DNA from: Chionis minor
Lineage: Eukaryota > Chordata > Aves > Charadriiformes > Chionididae
Assembly (NCBI GenBank): GCA_013398295.1
Contig: VZSF01010133.1
Location: forward strand, 62,001-126,000
DNA: 64,000 nt
Reading direction: 5' to 3'
Shown here piece by piece: positions 1 through 13,300 of the stretch. Both the position numbers and the translations under genes were made by a program. The number at the start of each line of letters is the position of its first letter. The first letter of the stretch is position 1. The notes under the pieces are model-generated. The model did not search any database. It was not told where the DNA came from and was given only the letters and a program-made list of their open reading frames with translations.

Positions 1-970
1 AGAACATGTTGGTGCTGTCATCTAGTGGGACAACATGGGCACAGCCTGGCCATGGCTCTGTGCCCTTCCTCCCATGCCTTTCTTTCCTCCCTTGTGCTAA
101 TGTACATCCCGATTAGGTCTGGGAGTATCTGGGGGCCATAAGCTCTTTCCCCAGAACAGACAGTGGAAAGGCTGTTATTGTTACAGGCTTCATACACAGT
201 TTTTATCAGGCTTGTGTGTCACAGACTAGGCTTAAAGAGAGCTCATCCACACTCATGAACTCAGCTGTCCCTCAGGTATCTTCCCCCACCTCACCCCCCA
301 ACTGTATTTTGCACCTGTAAAAGAGATCAGCCCAATGCACAAATAGAATAATGGCTAATTGCCCAACTAATTTAGATCTTGTTTTGCACCCAAGGAGTTG
401 CCCCAAATTCTGAATGGTGAAGGCTAGAGACTTCTCTTAAAAACTTAATTTCTGTTATTTGTTCAAAACACAACAATCAGTCACTGCTTTCTGTTTATGA
501 TCTCCACTAAAATCAGGTTCAAGTTTTGGTTCCTCCTGCAGCTGCTCAGACATGTTCTGCCACTTACACAACACGTGGCAAATCTCTGTCGACTGCCCCG
601 ATTTTTCCCACAGGGTACATTGAGATGGCTTGTCTTCCGAAAGACAAAAGCCAACGTCAGAGACTCAGCATTTGGGACGTGTTCAAGGCTGAGTGGCAAC
701 GGAAGGGCAGAGGTGGGAGTGGGGCCTCGCAGCTCATCTTATGTCTTTCCCAGCCTCTAATGGTTTTGTCCCGTAAGTGCCCCCTCGTTCCTCACACAGC
801 AAGGGAGTGCTGGAAAATCTGATGCTGCTAATTCTGGCGGAGGAACTGGAACGCAAACTGCAGCCTGGGCAGGGGGCAACAGGGAACTGAAAGCAGTCTA
901 GCAAATGAGAAGAATTGGCATGTTTTTGTTTCTAAAGATGCAGGGATTTCTTAACTCTATTTTAAATAGA
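1..970. other. Non-coding stretch, no feature recognised
   Basis: I see no exon, RNA gene or recognisable repeat here. The overlapping short frames around 480-820 on both strands have no family resemblance and no splice context, and are treated as chance. Confidence 0.5.
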
Positions 971-1275
971 CCCTTAGAACATCCCAGGTTGGAAGGGACC
1001 CCAGAGATCACCTGGTCCAACCTTCCATGGGAAAGGGAGCCTAAATGCAATTGTCTGACACTCTGTCCAGTCGCGTTTTGAAAACCTCCAGCGATGGAGA
1101 CTCCACCACATCCCTGGGGAGGTTGTGCCAGGGGTTGATTGTTCTTTCTGTAAAAAATGTATTTCCTATGTCAAGATGAAACCTCTCCCAGTGCAATTTT
1201 TACCCATTGTCCCTTGTCCTCTCCATGTGGCTCCTTGTGGTTTAGATTGAAATCCTTCATCTTTCTATCTGTGAA
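971..1275 (-). mobile_element. CR1 LINE 3' fragment (minus strand)
   Basis: Read on the + strand this begins with the reverse complement of a CR1 3' end: a 'ggttggaagggacc' block followed by a 'cacctggtccaacc' block. It continues through the CR1 3' region ('ctccaccacatccctggggag', 'tgcccattgtcc'-like text) until similarity fades near 1275. CR1 is the dominant LINE family of birds, and copies are usually truncated at the 5' end as here. The fragment keeps no useful open frame. Divergence from the usual avian CR1 3' text is moderate, so it is probably not a recent insertion. The boundaries are approximate. Confidence 0.88.
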
Positions 1276-4200
1276 ACGCTTCTGTTCATGTGTGATGGGG
1301 GGTGATCTTGGCTGGTGTCCTGAAGGAAATACAGTTATGAAGGTATGTGTCTCTGTTGGTCCCCGTTCACGCTGCCCTTCTGTACCTTTCCTTCCCTTCT
1401 TACCCTTCTCCTAGTCTTTCTCAGGAAGCACATTAACCTGCAGGTTACATCTGCTTAAGTACAGTAATTGTTCGGTTTCTAAAGGACCCCTAGCTTGATT
1501 TCTCTTATTCTCTTCTGATATGTAAGGCACTCCTTGCCCCTGCTTAAATATTCCAGCTCATGTTGTCACCTATGGGTGCTGCCGCAGCTCAGCGCTGCAG
1601 GCTGATGGTCAGTAGAGGAAGGCCCTGGCAGGATTCCTCTTCCATACACAGGGATGATATGGGGGAAAATAAATCAAAAAGCCCCAAACACATTTGCTCA
1701 TAGAAGACTGTTTTTGGTGAAAGCTGCCAAAACGGGACCGTGCTGTACCAAAGACAGAAGCCGGCACCGAGCCACCAGCATCACGTTGTGGCCCTGAGGG
1801 CACCATCAGCCCTTCCGTCCCCTCCCAGCCTCCCCCCACCCTGCTGGCTGCCCGGGACCCCATTTCGGTCCCGTGTCCCCCCCCTTCCCCATCCCCGGGC
1901 CGGCCGGCCGCGGGCGGAGCGGTGGCCTGATCCGAGGAGAAACCCCAGCAAGGCCAGAAGAGGGCACCTGCAAACAACTGTTTTGTGCACGGCTGTGTCT
2001 GCTCTTGGGCTCTTCCCCCTCATATTTTTTTTTATTTATTTTTTTTCCCTCTCCTCCTCGCCTCACTCCCCCCACCCCTTTCTTTTGGACAAACCCTGAA
2101 AGCCGTTTTCATCTTCCAGGGAATTTGCTGCTTTGTGGCATGAAAGGAGAGCACAAAGCCCCGCTCGGTGTGCGGGGAGCAGCTGGTTGCCCCTCTCCCA
2201 CCTGCATCCAGCCCCCACTCCCCTCCCCTGTTGCCCCAAATTCTCTCCCCTGCCCCATGCACATGCCCATGCCCGCGCCCAGCAATCTGCTCATCCAAAA
2301 AACACAGCGGCACATGCAAGCATATTGTAACCACACAGCAATTCAGGGGCCAAAACCAGATCTGAGTTGTTTTTTTTCCTGAAAAGCTCCCTGAAACACG
2401 CAGATTTCAGTAAAAGAGCGGCTGTGCTCAAACTACGGTGGGGTTTGGAGGAAGGAAAAAGCCACCCCACCTCAGCAAGCAGGAATGGCAAGCTGTCTTT
2501 TTGAGACGTCACTACCCGCTGTCCCTCTTTGTGCTAATACGGCTTGAAATGTTACTCGTTGAAAAGCCTGGTTTTCTGAAGGCAGAAAACACTGAGCTGG
2601 AGATCTTGCACGTTAGACTTCACATCAAAGGTGTTGGGCCTGAGAAATGTACGGAGCTCAGCTGCGCTGAGGGGTGGCCGGCTGCAACACCAGGATCAGC
2701 CACATTATAAAGCTCCTGGGGTTTGTTCGGAGTGAATTTCAACGCATGCAGTCACAGCGCAGCATCCCTGCCACGCTTCCCTTCTGGGAGCGTGAGCATC
2801 CCATGGTCTTTCCCTCTCCCACCTTTGCAGAGAAGCACTCTTTTCACCCCCGGCCCCCAAACATGTGCTGTTTCATCCTCACTTCTCATGGGTGCTTGCC
2901 GATTCAAGCATGAAATCTCTACCAACAAATGCTTTTTACACGCTCTGCTGTGTGGTTTTGCTGTATACACTTACGCTCTCATTGCATCACTTCCCTGCAA
3001 CCGCCTTCCTCAGGTGAGCCCTGCACTCTCTTAGTCAAGGCACGCAGACAATGAACATTTCATGCTTTATAGCTGTGCCCAGATAGCCCGCGTGTAACTC
3101 ACGTGTCCATCTCCACTTTTTAAGCACAGAGGCATCGACTGCTCTGCAATAAATTCATCCCACCGACTGTGTCTACAGGCACCTTTCCCACAGTCCATAG
3201 AACTTTAAGTATAAATATACTCGTTTACTTTGCACAGACACACATGCACACACTTACTTTCCTTTCTCTGGAACAAACAAGCCTTTGTTGTTAGGCTGTC
3301 TCTCCTCCTCTGGTCTTTCTCTCCTCCTGCCTGGTTTCTCACTCTGTTTTCCCTGATGCTTGTCTCTCCTGCTTGTTCAGGCTGCCAGCTGAGCTGCGAG
3401 GTGCTGCAGATGAGCTGCTTGAAACCGTGTTCGTCCAAGGCCTTTTCCTGGGGCGACACGTGGCTTGTTAAAATGGGCTCCACGTGTGCTCTCTCAGTGA
3501 ATCCCCCCCAGCCCCATTTTAAGGGTAACAAATGCGAAATGCCGCATTTTGATGAAACGTTTTTCCCCAGTGGGACATCCCAGGTTGTAGGGAAAAGGGA
3601 CTGAGCTAGTCCTCGGGGAGGTGCAGCATCTTGTCTGTCGTCTATCGCAACAGCAAAACCCCTGACGGCCCCTCTTGCAAACAGCCTGCTGTGCCAAGAC
3701 AAGCTGGGCAGCCGCATCCGGCCTGCCTAGGCTCGCCCGCGCGCCTCGTCCCTGGGCGACGTGCTGCCGCCCCATTCCTGGGACACATGGGCTGCTCGGA
3801 TGCCGGAGTTGAGGGAGCAGGGAAAAGCCAGGGTGCAACAAACGGTGGTGGTGAGCAATGTGGGCACTCGGGCAGCCAGGAGGAGTTTTGGGGTAGCTTG
3901 CTGGCATCAGCAATGGCTTGTGGCTTTTGGGAAGGCACAGCACGTGGCAGGGGGGTCCTCTGTTGCTGGAATGGGAGTGGGCAGCCAGGCTGTGCTGTGC
4001 TGCAGCATCAGGGAAGGGGAGGTGATGAGGGTCTCCCCTCACCCCCATGCTGAGCACTCAGCACTGCTCTCCAGCCATTCCAGGGATGGGGGCGGGGGGG
4101 GGCGCGCGGAGGTGTTTCTTGCACCTCGCTGCTGCCTGGTTTGTCCAGGGCTCTCAAGGACCATCCCCAACCAGATTTCAGGTGCTTCCCCAGCTGCGTT

Positions 4201-6329
4201 CTGCATTTAGATAACAGCTTCCTGCTGCTCAGCGTGAATCTCCTCAGGCTGAGAGACCGGGGATGTACGGAGGTGTGGGGATGATGCTGAGAATTGTTGG
4301 CTCTGTGGGATTTGCCTGGTGCAAAAGCCGTTTCTGGCTTTGCACACCTGATCGCTAGTGGTGTCCTGTCCCAGTGCTAAGGCCATGTGCAGCAAAAGGA
4401 TTTGTGCCAAGCGTCTCTGTCCCTGTTCCCTGTCTGCATTGACTCTACATGCACCCACGAGTTGTGGGAGGCTCTGCTGAAGCGGGATGAATGGATGCCA
4501 ACTCACCTGAAAGGGATGTGGCGTGGTGTGGGAGGCAGCCCTGTGCTTGAGGATGCCTCCGGCTCCACTGGGGAAGGCACGGCCAGGGTCTGTGGTGCCC
4601 TGGAGGGTGGTAGCATCTTGTGCTAAGCAGCATTTTTTGCCATGAGGGTGACACCAGTGGCAGACCCTTGAGTGAAATACAATCAAAGGCATCTCACTGA
4701 CAAGCTGGTCTCCACTGGCTGGTCCCTGCGATGCTGTGCCAGCAGCCCCCTTGATACTGAACCTATTTTCCTCCTCTACTGGCCTCGGTCCACTTGTCTC
4801 TCACTGGGATTAGAGTACTAAATCAATCATAGGCTTTTCACTTTTTCCCCCTTTCTTATTTATTCTTTTCTGTTCAGAATGGACGTACAACAGGAAGCAT
4901 CATCCAGCAGATATACTGCCCATCCTGCATGGTCTACTCGGGACAGCCTACCTCCTCAGAACAGTGACACCGGTGCTACTTCCCCTTGCTTCCCTCTTTT
5001 CATCCCTTCATCTCAACCTTGTGGTGAGTCACAACAGTTATATATATGTTTAACAGAGCCAGGTTTTGTGTAAGTTATTTTATTTTACAGCGAGCTCCCT
5101 CACCTGCTCAGTCAGGGGATGGCAGCTGGTGCTGCCATGGTGGGTAGTACCTCCAGCTCATTTTGCTCCGACACTCCATTTGCCTCTTGCCCAGTGTTCC
5201 CAGCCAAACCAAAGACAGGACTCAAATGCATCTCATGTACAGTAAAGCTCCATCTCCCCACCCCCAGCGGCTCACAGACCTGGAGACCTCTGGGCGTAAA
5301 CAAAGCGCAGTGTTAGTGGAAAATCAGTGCAGCCCCCAGAAGGTCCTTAGGAAACATGTGAGCCTGGACGGAGCCAGCTGTTCTGTGTGGGCAGGCGAGA
5401 GGTTAGCCCGGATGACACAGAGGAGAAAGGCGAGCCAGAGCTGGAGCACATTATTTGTCTTGTGGCTGAGAAGATGAGTGGCTTGGGCTGGAATTGGGTG
5501 AATGGCGCTCGGCCACTTTTTGAGGAGTGACCTCCAAGGCAAGCTGAAAGAGCCATAGATGTCAGGTCTTGTAAAAAGGATGTTGGAAACCCCACAGCCC
5601 CGGGAGGCTGATAGTGCAGTGTATTTCTATTTGTAACCATTAGCTGGGTCTTTGCACAAGCTCACTGTTGCCTGCAGTTTTATCTTCAGAGTGAAAGGCA
5701 CAAACCCAGTAAGTGGGCAGTTGCACACTCTGCCTGATGCAGAGCTCCTCCCTTTGCTTCTGGACTGACACTGTGTGATAGATAAGCATCCGGACTACCC
5801 AAGGAGAGAAAAATGTCTTCTGTACTACCCCTTGCATCCTGAGGAGGTGATTCAGGTTGAAAAGGTCATTTCAAACATAATCTATGTTCTGGGGTTTGGC
5901 CGGATGTGACTACGGATACTGTGAAACACATGTGTTAAGTAGGGTGATTTGTTGGTGCTAATGGGGTGGCCACAGCTTTTTAGGCTTCTGCTGAAATCTA
6001 GTTGGGCTCTGCATATGCATGTTGGGAGTAATCCGGACTCACAGACTGAAAGCCCTCCCTCATACCACTGCCATAGCTTCAAGACTCAAAGCAGAGGGTG
6101 AGGCAGCATCCTCTTTGTGAAGTGAGATGAAATGGTCCAATTTTCCCTCAGAAGTTTCTGGGTGACCAGCCATGTTAACACAGCTGCAGCTGTGTCTCCA
6201 AGGGGATGTTGTTTTTTCAAGCTGAAACCAAGAACCCTTGAGGATGCACTGAGGATAAAAGTGAATATGCTGGAAGAAGCGTTGTCACTTGAGCAGTGCT
6301 TTGGCTCAGACCTCTTCCCTCAAACTGGA
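1276..6329. other. Non-coding, GC-rich patches, no gene recognised
   Basis: This stretch alternates between AT-rich and GC-rich blocks. A small CpG-rich patch with stacked GGCC units lies at about 1,840-1,960, and the block at 3,600-4,700 is GC-rich with a run of eight G near 4095. Several frames of 100-190 codons occur, for example minus 3494-4057 and minus 4207-4692. They overlap others on the opposite strand and resemble no protein family I know. I call no gene here. Confidence 0.5.
2019..2095 (+). repeat. T-rich and pyrimidine-rich low-complexity tract
   Basis: The + strand is almost pure pyrimidine: T runs broken by single A residues, then alternating CT and CCCC blocks. It has no coding meaning. 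It could be a branch-point and polypyrimidine region or simply low-complexity DNA. Confidence 0.8.
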
Positions 6330-6400
6330 GAATCGTAGGATCAAAGCTTAATTTAGGCTGGAAGAGGCACCCTTGGAGGCCATCTAGTACAAGTCCCAGT
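6330..6400 (-). mobile_element. Short CR1-like 3' end relic
   Basis: The order 'atcgtaggatc', then 'ttaggctggaagaggc', then 'ggaggccatctagtacaagtcc' matches the reverse complement of a CR1 3' end, where the usual text is 'tttaggttggaaaag' followed by 'atcatctagtccaac'. The match is diverged and only about 70 bases long. A chance match is unlikely but the subfamily cannot be given. Confidence 0.6.
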
Positions 6401-7364
6401 GAACCCCCAAATGAAACAGGCAGCTTGTGGAGCATTGTTGTGCTGCTGAGTGGAGAAACTTTGGAAATAAATCTTGGCTTACTGGGATTCAGTGGGACTT
6501 TTGCAGTAATGTAAAAGGGGTCAGAGGTTTGGCTCGGCTGTGGATCGCATCCAGACTCTTGCATGCCTACATCATCCTCCAGAAGGGCTGTGGTGCTGGT
6601 CTGAGCACGATCCTTCACTTCATCATGGATAATGCTGCTGCCTTCACCGTTCCCTGCTGTATCTGGCTGGGGCAGCATGCTCTGTGCTTGCCATCGTGCT
6701 TGTGCTCTCCTAGCTTCAGCTGGGTAAATGATTGCCTCTTTCCCTCTGAAGTGACTATAAGGCAGTGCAGTGAAGGAAGCACAAGGGGTGCACCATACGC
6801 TGCTTTGACCCCCTGATGAAAGGACGGTAGGAATGTGGTGAGTGGGGCAGGCACGTGTGGACACAGAAGCAGAGCTGCTGGGAGGAGGCCACCTTTGATG
6901 TCCCGCAGCTTCACACAGGTGGTGGTTTTGCCTTGCTGCTGCTGCTCCCTCCTCCTGATGGTGTCCTATGCACCTCTCTTCCCACCCTTTTGCAGCCAGG
7001 GGAAGAAAGAAAGGTGCTTAGAAACCTACCTCTTTAAAAAGCAAATGTTCCTGCAAGCTACGAGCCGTCGTACCTTGTCATACCCTTGATAGGAGGCGTA
7101 TCTTGTGGTGCAGAAGGTTAACGCATTGGGCATTTCTGCTCTCTGGGTCTCCAAGCACGTGCTCTTGGGAGCCCAAACTGTTCCCCAGACCTCCCAGGTT
7201 TGTTGAGTTCGCAACTGTTCTTCCTGCTACTGGTTGGTCTGGGTGTATGAAGAGAACACATGCTGGATGTTATTTAGCACTTCAGTCAGGTCGTGCTGCA
7301 GCCAGGAAGCGCCGTGGTTGGTAATGGAGAACATATGGGCTCTCACGCAAACACCCTCACTCGG
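6401..7364. other. Non-coding, nothing recognised
   Basis: No exon-like or repeat-like signal was found. The 215-codon minus-strand frame at 6217-6864 runs across the CR1 relic at 6330-6400 and is therefore unlikely to be a gene. Confidence 0.5.
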
Positions 7365-7468
7365 TCCGTCCTCGTTCCCCTGCCCGTAAAATGGAAATAA
7401 TAATTCGGTACCTCAAAGAAGAGTTGTGGGGCTTGCTTGACAAATTAAGCTTTGTGGAATGCTCACAG
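7365..7468 (+). repeat. MIR-like SINE relic
   Basis: The text around 7383-7440 ('cccgtaaaatggaaataat', then 'ggtacctcaaag', then 'gttgtggggcttg') follows the conserved 3' half of MIR elements. In those elements a 'ctgtaaaatggggataataat' block is followed by 'acctacctcatagggttgttgtgagg'. The order and spacing agree. MIR is a tRNA-derived SINE that was active in early amniotes, so copies in a bird are ancient and strongly diverged. The 5' tRNA-like half is not recognisable. Confidence 0.6.
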
Positions 7469-9059
7469 ACCCTCATCCAGAAGGGGCGGCAGGAGGGTGT
7501 TTTGTTTTTAATTGCAGGAGCATTGCTGGTCTGTCTCCTTCCCTTGCACCCGATGGAAAGGAAATGCTGGGTGGCCTGTTTGAGGGACAGGCCATGGTGC
7601 ACAGAGTGCTCAGCGTGCTTAGCAGCCCCTGACCACACAGGGACCTCTGGGGGTCTTGCTGTACCACATGGGGACACCGCAGTGGAGTGACTCGCCTGTG
7701 TCCATCTGTGTGGTTGACACCCTACAGCCCTTGCGGCAACAGTACCCGAGGTGAGATCAGTCCCACTTTGGGGGGGAGTGCTGGCTGGTTTCTCTGGTCC
7801 TGTCATCTCTGTAGCTGTCTGGATCTGTTTCTCAGTGTTTGTGTGGAAAACTGCGGCCATCCTTGCACATGTGTGCTCTGCATCAAATGCTGACACCAAC
7901 AGCAGTGCATTGAAAAAAGTCCCCACAGATAAGAATATTTCCCCAAATAGCAACATAAATCAAGGGACTATTTATTTATTTTTTCCTCCTCCACCTCCTT
8001 TTTTTTTAAAGTGAGGCTTTTTATTTTGCCTTCAAGGAAAAGCAACTTATCTTTATCTTAGAGCTGTTTTTAAAAAATATTTTTCCTTTTCCATAGTGAC
8101 CTTTCTGAGGCAGATAAAAGGAACAGCCTTTAGAGAAGAGAGCTGGGCAAGGCAGAAACTGCTCCTCTTCCTCCTCCTTACCCAGGGCACTGTGTCCTCA
8201 CTCCCTCCACCCCTCACTCTTGGTGAGCATCGTCTCCATTCTGTTTCCTGATTGACAGGCACTGCCACCACCACCACCCCCCCGAGATGGTTGATACTTT
8301 CTTGGTCTGTTTTCTCCTGCTGAGCCCAACACACTGATGTGATAAGCTTGAAGCTCAAGACCTTTCAAGAGCGAAAGTCTGGCCTCCTGTTAGACAGGAA
8401 TTCCTCTCCAGTCTTCTCTGGCAGGGGTTGTAAGAAGTCCTCTTGGTGCCCAAAGCCACCTGAGAAGCAGGGTGGCTAAGCTGCCCTGTCACCAGTTGTT
8501 GCATTTCTTCAGGGTGACGCTGTATCTCCCGACATTTCAAGGTGGCCTGAAAAACTCGGAAGAGTGAGGATGCTGCTGCTACCCAGCCAAGGAAACCAAA
8601 TTGCTGGGAGATCTCCTGGGGCTGACAGTGCCAAAGAGGGTGCCTGGCAGCCTCCCCAAGAGGCAGGGATGGGGCCAGTACTGTTGCCAGGCCAGGGACT
8701 CATCCTGGCAATCCTGTGTGGTTGCTGGTGAAAGTCTGTCAAAGCTGAGATGCACTGAGCAAACCAACTCACCAGTAAATGAAGTGGCATTTTTCCAGAG
8801 AAATTTTCGCTCAGCAGAAACTATGCGGCTGCATCTGATATGGACTCTGTAAATGGCCATTAGCCTGTTGCGGATGAGAGCAATATAATTGAATTTAAGG
8901 AAAAGGTTTAGGAGGGAATAAACTTTTTCTTTTGCATAGTTTCCCAGAAACTCTTTTTTTTTTTTTTTCCTTCCCTCTCCAGTTGATAGTGGAAAATGTC
9001 AATAGGCTGCAGTTAATACACGGAGACAAAAATAAGAACCAAGGGAGGGCAAATGAGGA
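7469..9059. other. Non-coding, low-complexity tracts only
   Basis: No gene is recognised. The 199-codon minus frame at 7357-7956 crosses the MIR relic and has no family features. A T/A-rich block lies near 7970-8010. Confidence 0.5.
8955..8984 (+). repeat. T16 run followed by pyrimidine tract ending in CCAG
   Basis: Sixteen T residues are followed by a pure pyrimidine stretch that ends in an AG dinucleotide. This has the form of a strong vertebrate 3' splice site, but no open exon or strong donor is evident downstream. It may equally be a decayed poly-T tract. Confidence 0.5.
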
Positions 9060-10330
9060 GGAAAACTAGGGATGTCCATCTTCACTAGAGCTGGGCGTAT
9101 GTAGCAATAAACGTTCACAAAATGTGCTTGTGAATAAAACATGCAGACTGTCTTCCTTAGCGATTGTGACCCATTTTATTCCCAAACACTCTGTTGAAAA
9201 AAATTTTCTACCCACAAAGATGTTCACAAAAGCAAGCTATCTTTTAGAGCAATGTGCATAAATATAATTGAATGCTCAGGCTGGCGTTACTCTCAAAGCC
9301 ATTTTGAAGAGCCCTATCAGTTGCATAATAGGCTCGTGGAACAATTCGGCATGATTGCAAATAACTTGCGACGAGGAGAGGATGTTTCTCCCATGTATGA
9401 AGCATAGTGGTGCCTAGCTAGAAGCGATATAGGATGACTTACATGACCAATGGCATAATGTAAACGGTGAGTGAGGAGTAGAATATTTTCAGCAAAAGGG
9501 TCCCAACTAAGCCATATGTTAAAATGCCTTCACGCAAACCGCTTGTCACAGCCATCCGAAAGCAATCCCGTCTGTAAGTAGACAGGCTGCCGGCTGGTAA
9601 TTTGGGGACAGATAACGGGGCTGCGTTTGTCGGAGGATTTATCTGCAGTGAGCAATTTGATCAGCTTTAATCATATGTGACAGCAATGTGAAGTGTAAAG
9701 TTGTGGTCAATCAGTTTGAATTACTCCCTCCATCAATGTCACTGAACCGAAGATCAGGGCAAGTTGGTGTTATTTTCTCTCTTAGCCCATCGCCAAGAGG
9801 AACGACTCTCCCTGCCCCCAGGTATCCCCACCTTTCCTGCACTGGCCTGCATTCCTCTTCGGGAGCCTTCCTTGCCCACGGTATCGAAGGCGGAGATGGA
9901 AACGAGCTATCGGTTCACACAGAGTCCATCCACCTCTCGCTGTTGCAAAGTCGTCTCCAGTGGGTTTTTCATTTTTTCCGTGCGTAGCAGCGAGTTGTAT
10001 TTTGTACGCCCAAAATGCCTGGGCTTTCCTGGAGTCTCCTGGATGGCTATTACACGTTAAACTATAATTGCACCGTCAGGGAGTTTTCCTTTCTGATGCT
10101 CTGCCAACACGTTCCCTTTAAAAAAATTATATCTATCGAGGTTAGCAGCTTGAGCAGGAAATAATCCAGACAAATGCAGGCTGCCCCATCTTCAGGCCAA
10201 TTAATCTGAAACAGATATCCAGTGAGAGGGCGATAGTGGAAATGCTGAATGAGATCTGTGGGGAGCGGACGGCAATTTAGCCGGGCTGTAAACTTGCAAT
10301 TCAGATGCTGGCAGCAGCGCTCCATGATTA
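9060..10330. promoter_or_regulatory. Candidate conserved non-coding cluster
   Basis: This region has no interspersed repeat or simple-sequence decay. Its texture is typical of conserved developmental regulatory DNA: mixed AT-rich words with homeodomain-type TAAT cores (for example near 9670), a CATATG E-box near 9675, GATA-type words (for example 9610-9645) and TGCATAAT-like octamer variants near 9320. Frames in it are short and lack family resemblance. This is inference from texture only, because no alignment could be run. It could be unremarkable intergenic DNA. Confidence 0.3.
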
Positions 10331-13300
10331 TGGGCTACGGGGAGGGCAGGGGAGGCCTTGGTTGCAGGGGGACAGGGACCACGGGTCTGTGGGAAGCACC
10401 TACAGTGCCGTGCGCTTCAGGCATCCCAGCGCCAGCTCCGGCATTGCCAGCCCTCTCGCTAGTCCTTTCCAGAGGAAAAAGGCCGGCAAAGTTGCCAGGC
10501 TAGAATAGCATTCTGGTGGAAACGACCTGTTGGTAAAGTGCAGGAGACAAGCCTGTGTTGCTCGGACCCCTGCCCAGGAAACACTTTTCCGTGCAGCGCA
10601 GCACAGGCTAAAGGGCTTTCCCGTGCAGGGGCCGGATCTTGATAATGCCGACAGCGTCTGTGGAAAATTGAGGATGGTACTTTTTGGGCAGGAGCACTTG
10701 TAGAAAGCTGGTCGGCTGCCTGGATGGGGCAGTGTGGGCTGCAGCAGAGCCCACGGGTAGGGAAGTTGTGAGCGCCTTGTTCCTCCACGCTGAAAATTCA
10801 GCAGAGTCTGCTGCCACCAGCAATTCCTGGCAACCCCCTGGCAGGGCAATAAATTAAGAAAACACAAACTAACTTAAAACATGGCAAAGCGAAGAAGAAA
10901 AGCCATGCATTTAATTTTCTTTATTCCATCTATGAGGATTTGAGACTTTGGCTTAGAAAGGAATGAAAAATTGTTCCCAATGCTTCTTTTTGACAATACT
11001 GAAAAGAAACCTTTTCGCTGCCTGAAGAGTTGGTTGGTCACTCTTTTTTTGTTTTTTACATGAACAGCTATGCGGGCTGTGATGAGCCCATGAAGGTTTT
11101 GGTGCCATCAGATCTGAATCTATGTTGGAAAAAGCATTACTATTTGTATTCAGGTGCAGCGTCAGCCTGTCATCAGTAGAAAAGGGGGGGGCTACGGGAT
11201 AGGGGCATGACTTTCTCCAAGGAGTGCCATGAAGTCTGTGGTAAGATGAGGAGTAATCTGATGAACATTAAACAATGGTGGAGGAATGTGTCTAGGAAAA
11301 GTTTGCTAGTGAGGTCTAATAGTAAGAAAGAGATTACCCTGAAATAATGAATGACTTCGCACTACAAATTGATCTGGGGCAAAAAAGAGAGTTTTCACTC
11401 ATACTCTCTCTTTCTTGTTTGATTTGTAGTTATAATGCAAATAACAGAATATCTATAAACCCTCTCTCAGAAGCTCTTCTTTCATTCCTGACCCTACCTT
11501 AGAAAAAACCCCCAAACAACAGAAAACCTTGGACAAAAACATTCAAGAATGGGCAGCATGCAATATTTTCATACATATTTTAGTCCTGCTAGTTGTTCTA
11601 GTTAAGAATGAATTGGATACAGCAGGGAGGTAGGTCAGCAAGAGCTGTTGTTAATAGCCACTCTCTTTCAAGATACATATAAAAAAACCCCAAAAACATT
11701 CTCTTTATGAAATATATAGCTGAAATGATAGGAGCTGCTATCCAAATTGCAAGCGGTACAAAAGGTGGGTCAGGTATTTGAGTTATGGGAGGAGAGGTGT
11801 GACCAGAGAACAGGGTAAATGGGTGTAAGCACAGGAGGCCAGCATGGTGCGAGGGAGGGAGCTGTATCATTTTGTGCAGAAAAGCCACAAAAAATATCAC
11901 AGAAGCAGATAAAGGAGGATATAAGCAAACATCAAAGGGCTTGTGGCAGGACTTTAGAGAGTTTTTGAGCCTGAAATAGTGAATGGGAAATCTCTCCTTT
12001 GTTTCCCTTCTGTGTTTAGGAAAACAGGCTTTACCGTTGCTTCCATCCTCAGTTCTTCTTCCAAGGAGAGGGAGACATCCGCTGTAAGCGGCTCACTGTG
12101 TGCCCTGCTGCAGGACAGGCAGGCTGCGAGGGCATGGCAGCAGGGGGGGGATGCTGCAGGGCAGCTGGGGCCCTCATTTTCTCTCTAACCCCCTGCTCCT
12201 CAGTTGCTCAAAATGTTCGTTTTCAAGCAATGGTCACAGTTCCAGCCTGGGGCTGTGCAGAAAGGTTGCTTTCTCTGAAAATGGGAAGAAATGTGGCTTG
12301 ACCAATTGTTAGGAAGAAAGTAGGGATGTTCTTAGCAGCCTTTTGGCCAAAACCTGGGAGAATGAAAGGCTAAAATTAGGCAGGGAAGTAACCTCTGCTA
12401 TGAAGAGCTCCCTCAGCTTATGCCTGCAAAGTTGGCTTTCTTCTGAGCACATTTTGATTGCCTTAAAGTCATGTACTGTGCGTGCCTGGTACTTTTTTGT
12501 GTGGCTAAGCTCTCAAAGTGAGCAGCTGAACAAGGCTTCGCAGTGTGCATGAGCGGCTGATTTCCCTGCAGTGGCAAGCCTGGTTAATTGTATCGTGGGC
12601 TGTGCGAAATGCAGGCAGAGCCCTGGTCTGACCCCCTGCAAAGCTTGGAGAGGGGCAGAAGACCCTGCACCGCAGCTCCTTGGTGCTTGCTAGAGGCAAA
12701 GAGGGTGCTGCTGTGGATATGGCTGGCAGGACAGCCAGGGAAGATGACCTCCCCTGCAGCTTTAGGAGCCCTGCAGCTGCTAGTGGTCCTGGAGGACTTC
12801 TTCTCCTAGACCTTTCAGGGAAATGAAGTGGACAAGAGGTATAAAAGTCAAAGCACTGGGAGATGGTAAAGTATGTGGGATATTCTGCTCTTCGGGCAAA
12901 CTGGACATCAGACGTGATTCCCACAGCTGCTTCTGGCGGGCAGCAGTTTTTCAGCAACCTGCAGAATGCAACTCCTGTTTTCCTTCTGTTAATCTTCAAA
13001 GACAAAAATAAAACAAGCCTTCCCTTCCTCACCAACTAGGGAGAACTGTAGAAGCGGACACTGAGGGGAATGGCTGCCTTCACCGGGATGGGAGGTGGGA
13101 TTTCTAGCTGAGACAGCCGTGGGGTACAAGCGACTTGCCGGACCCATGGCGTGGCTGCCGGGCTGGGGCTGCACCCAAGTGCCTTGCTCTCAGGCTGCCC
13201 GTCTCCCCAACGCTGCCTGCCCGCACCCCGCAGGGGCGCAGCACCTGAGACGCCCCTGTCTCCCTCTGGGCGAGCGCTGGTGTGGCAGCGTCTGCCATAG

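Noticed and set aside
3494..4057. 187-codon minus-strand frame
   Set aside because: The DNA is GC-rich with overlapping frames on both strands, and the peptide is low-complexity and unrecognised.
6217..6864. 215-codon minus-strand frame
   Set aside because: It crosses a CR1 relic, overlaps plus-strand frames, and shows no domain, signal peptide or splice context.
7357..7956. 199-codon minus-strand frame
   Set aside because: It reads antisense through a MIR-like relic and has no family resemblance.
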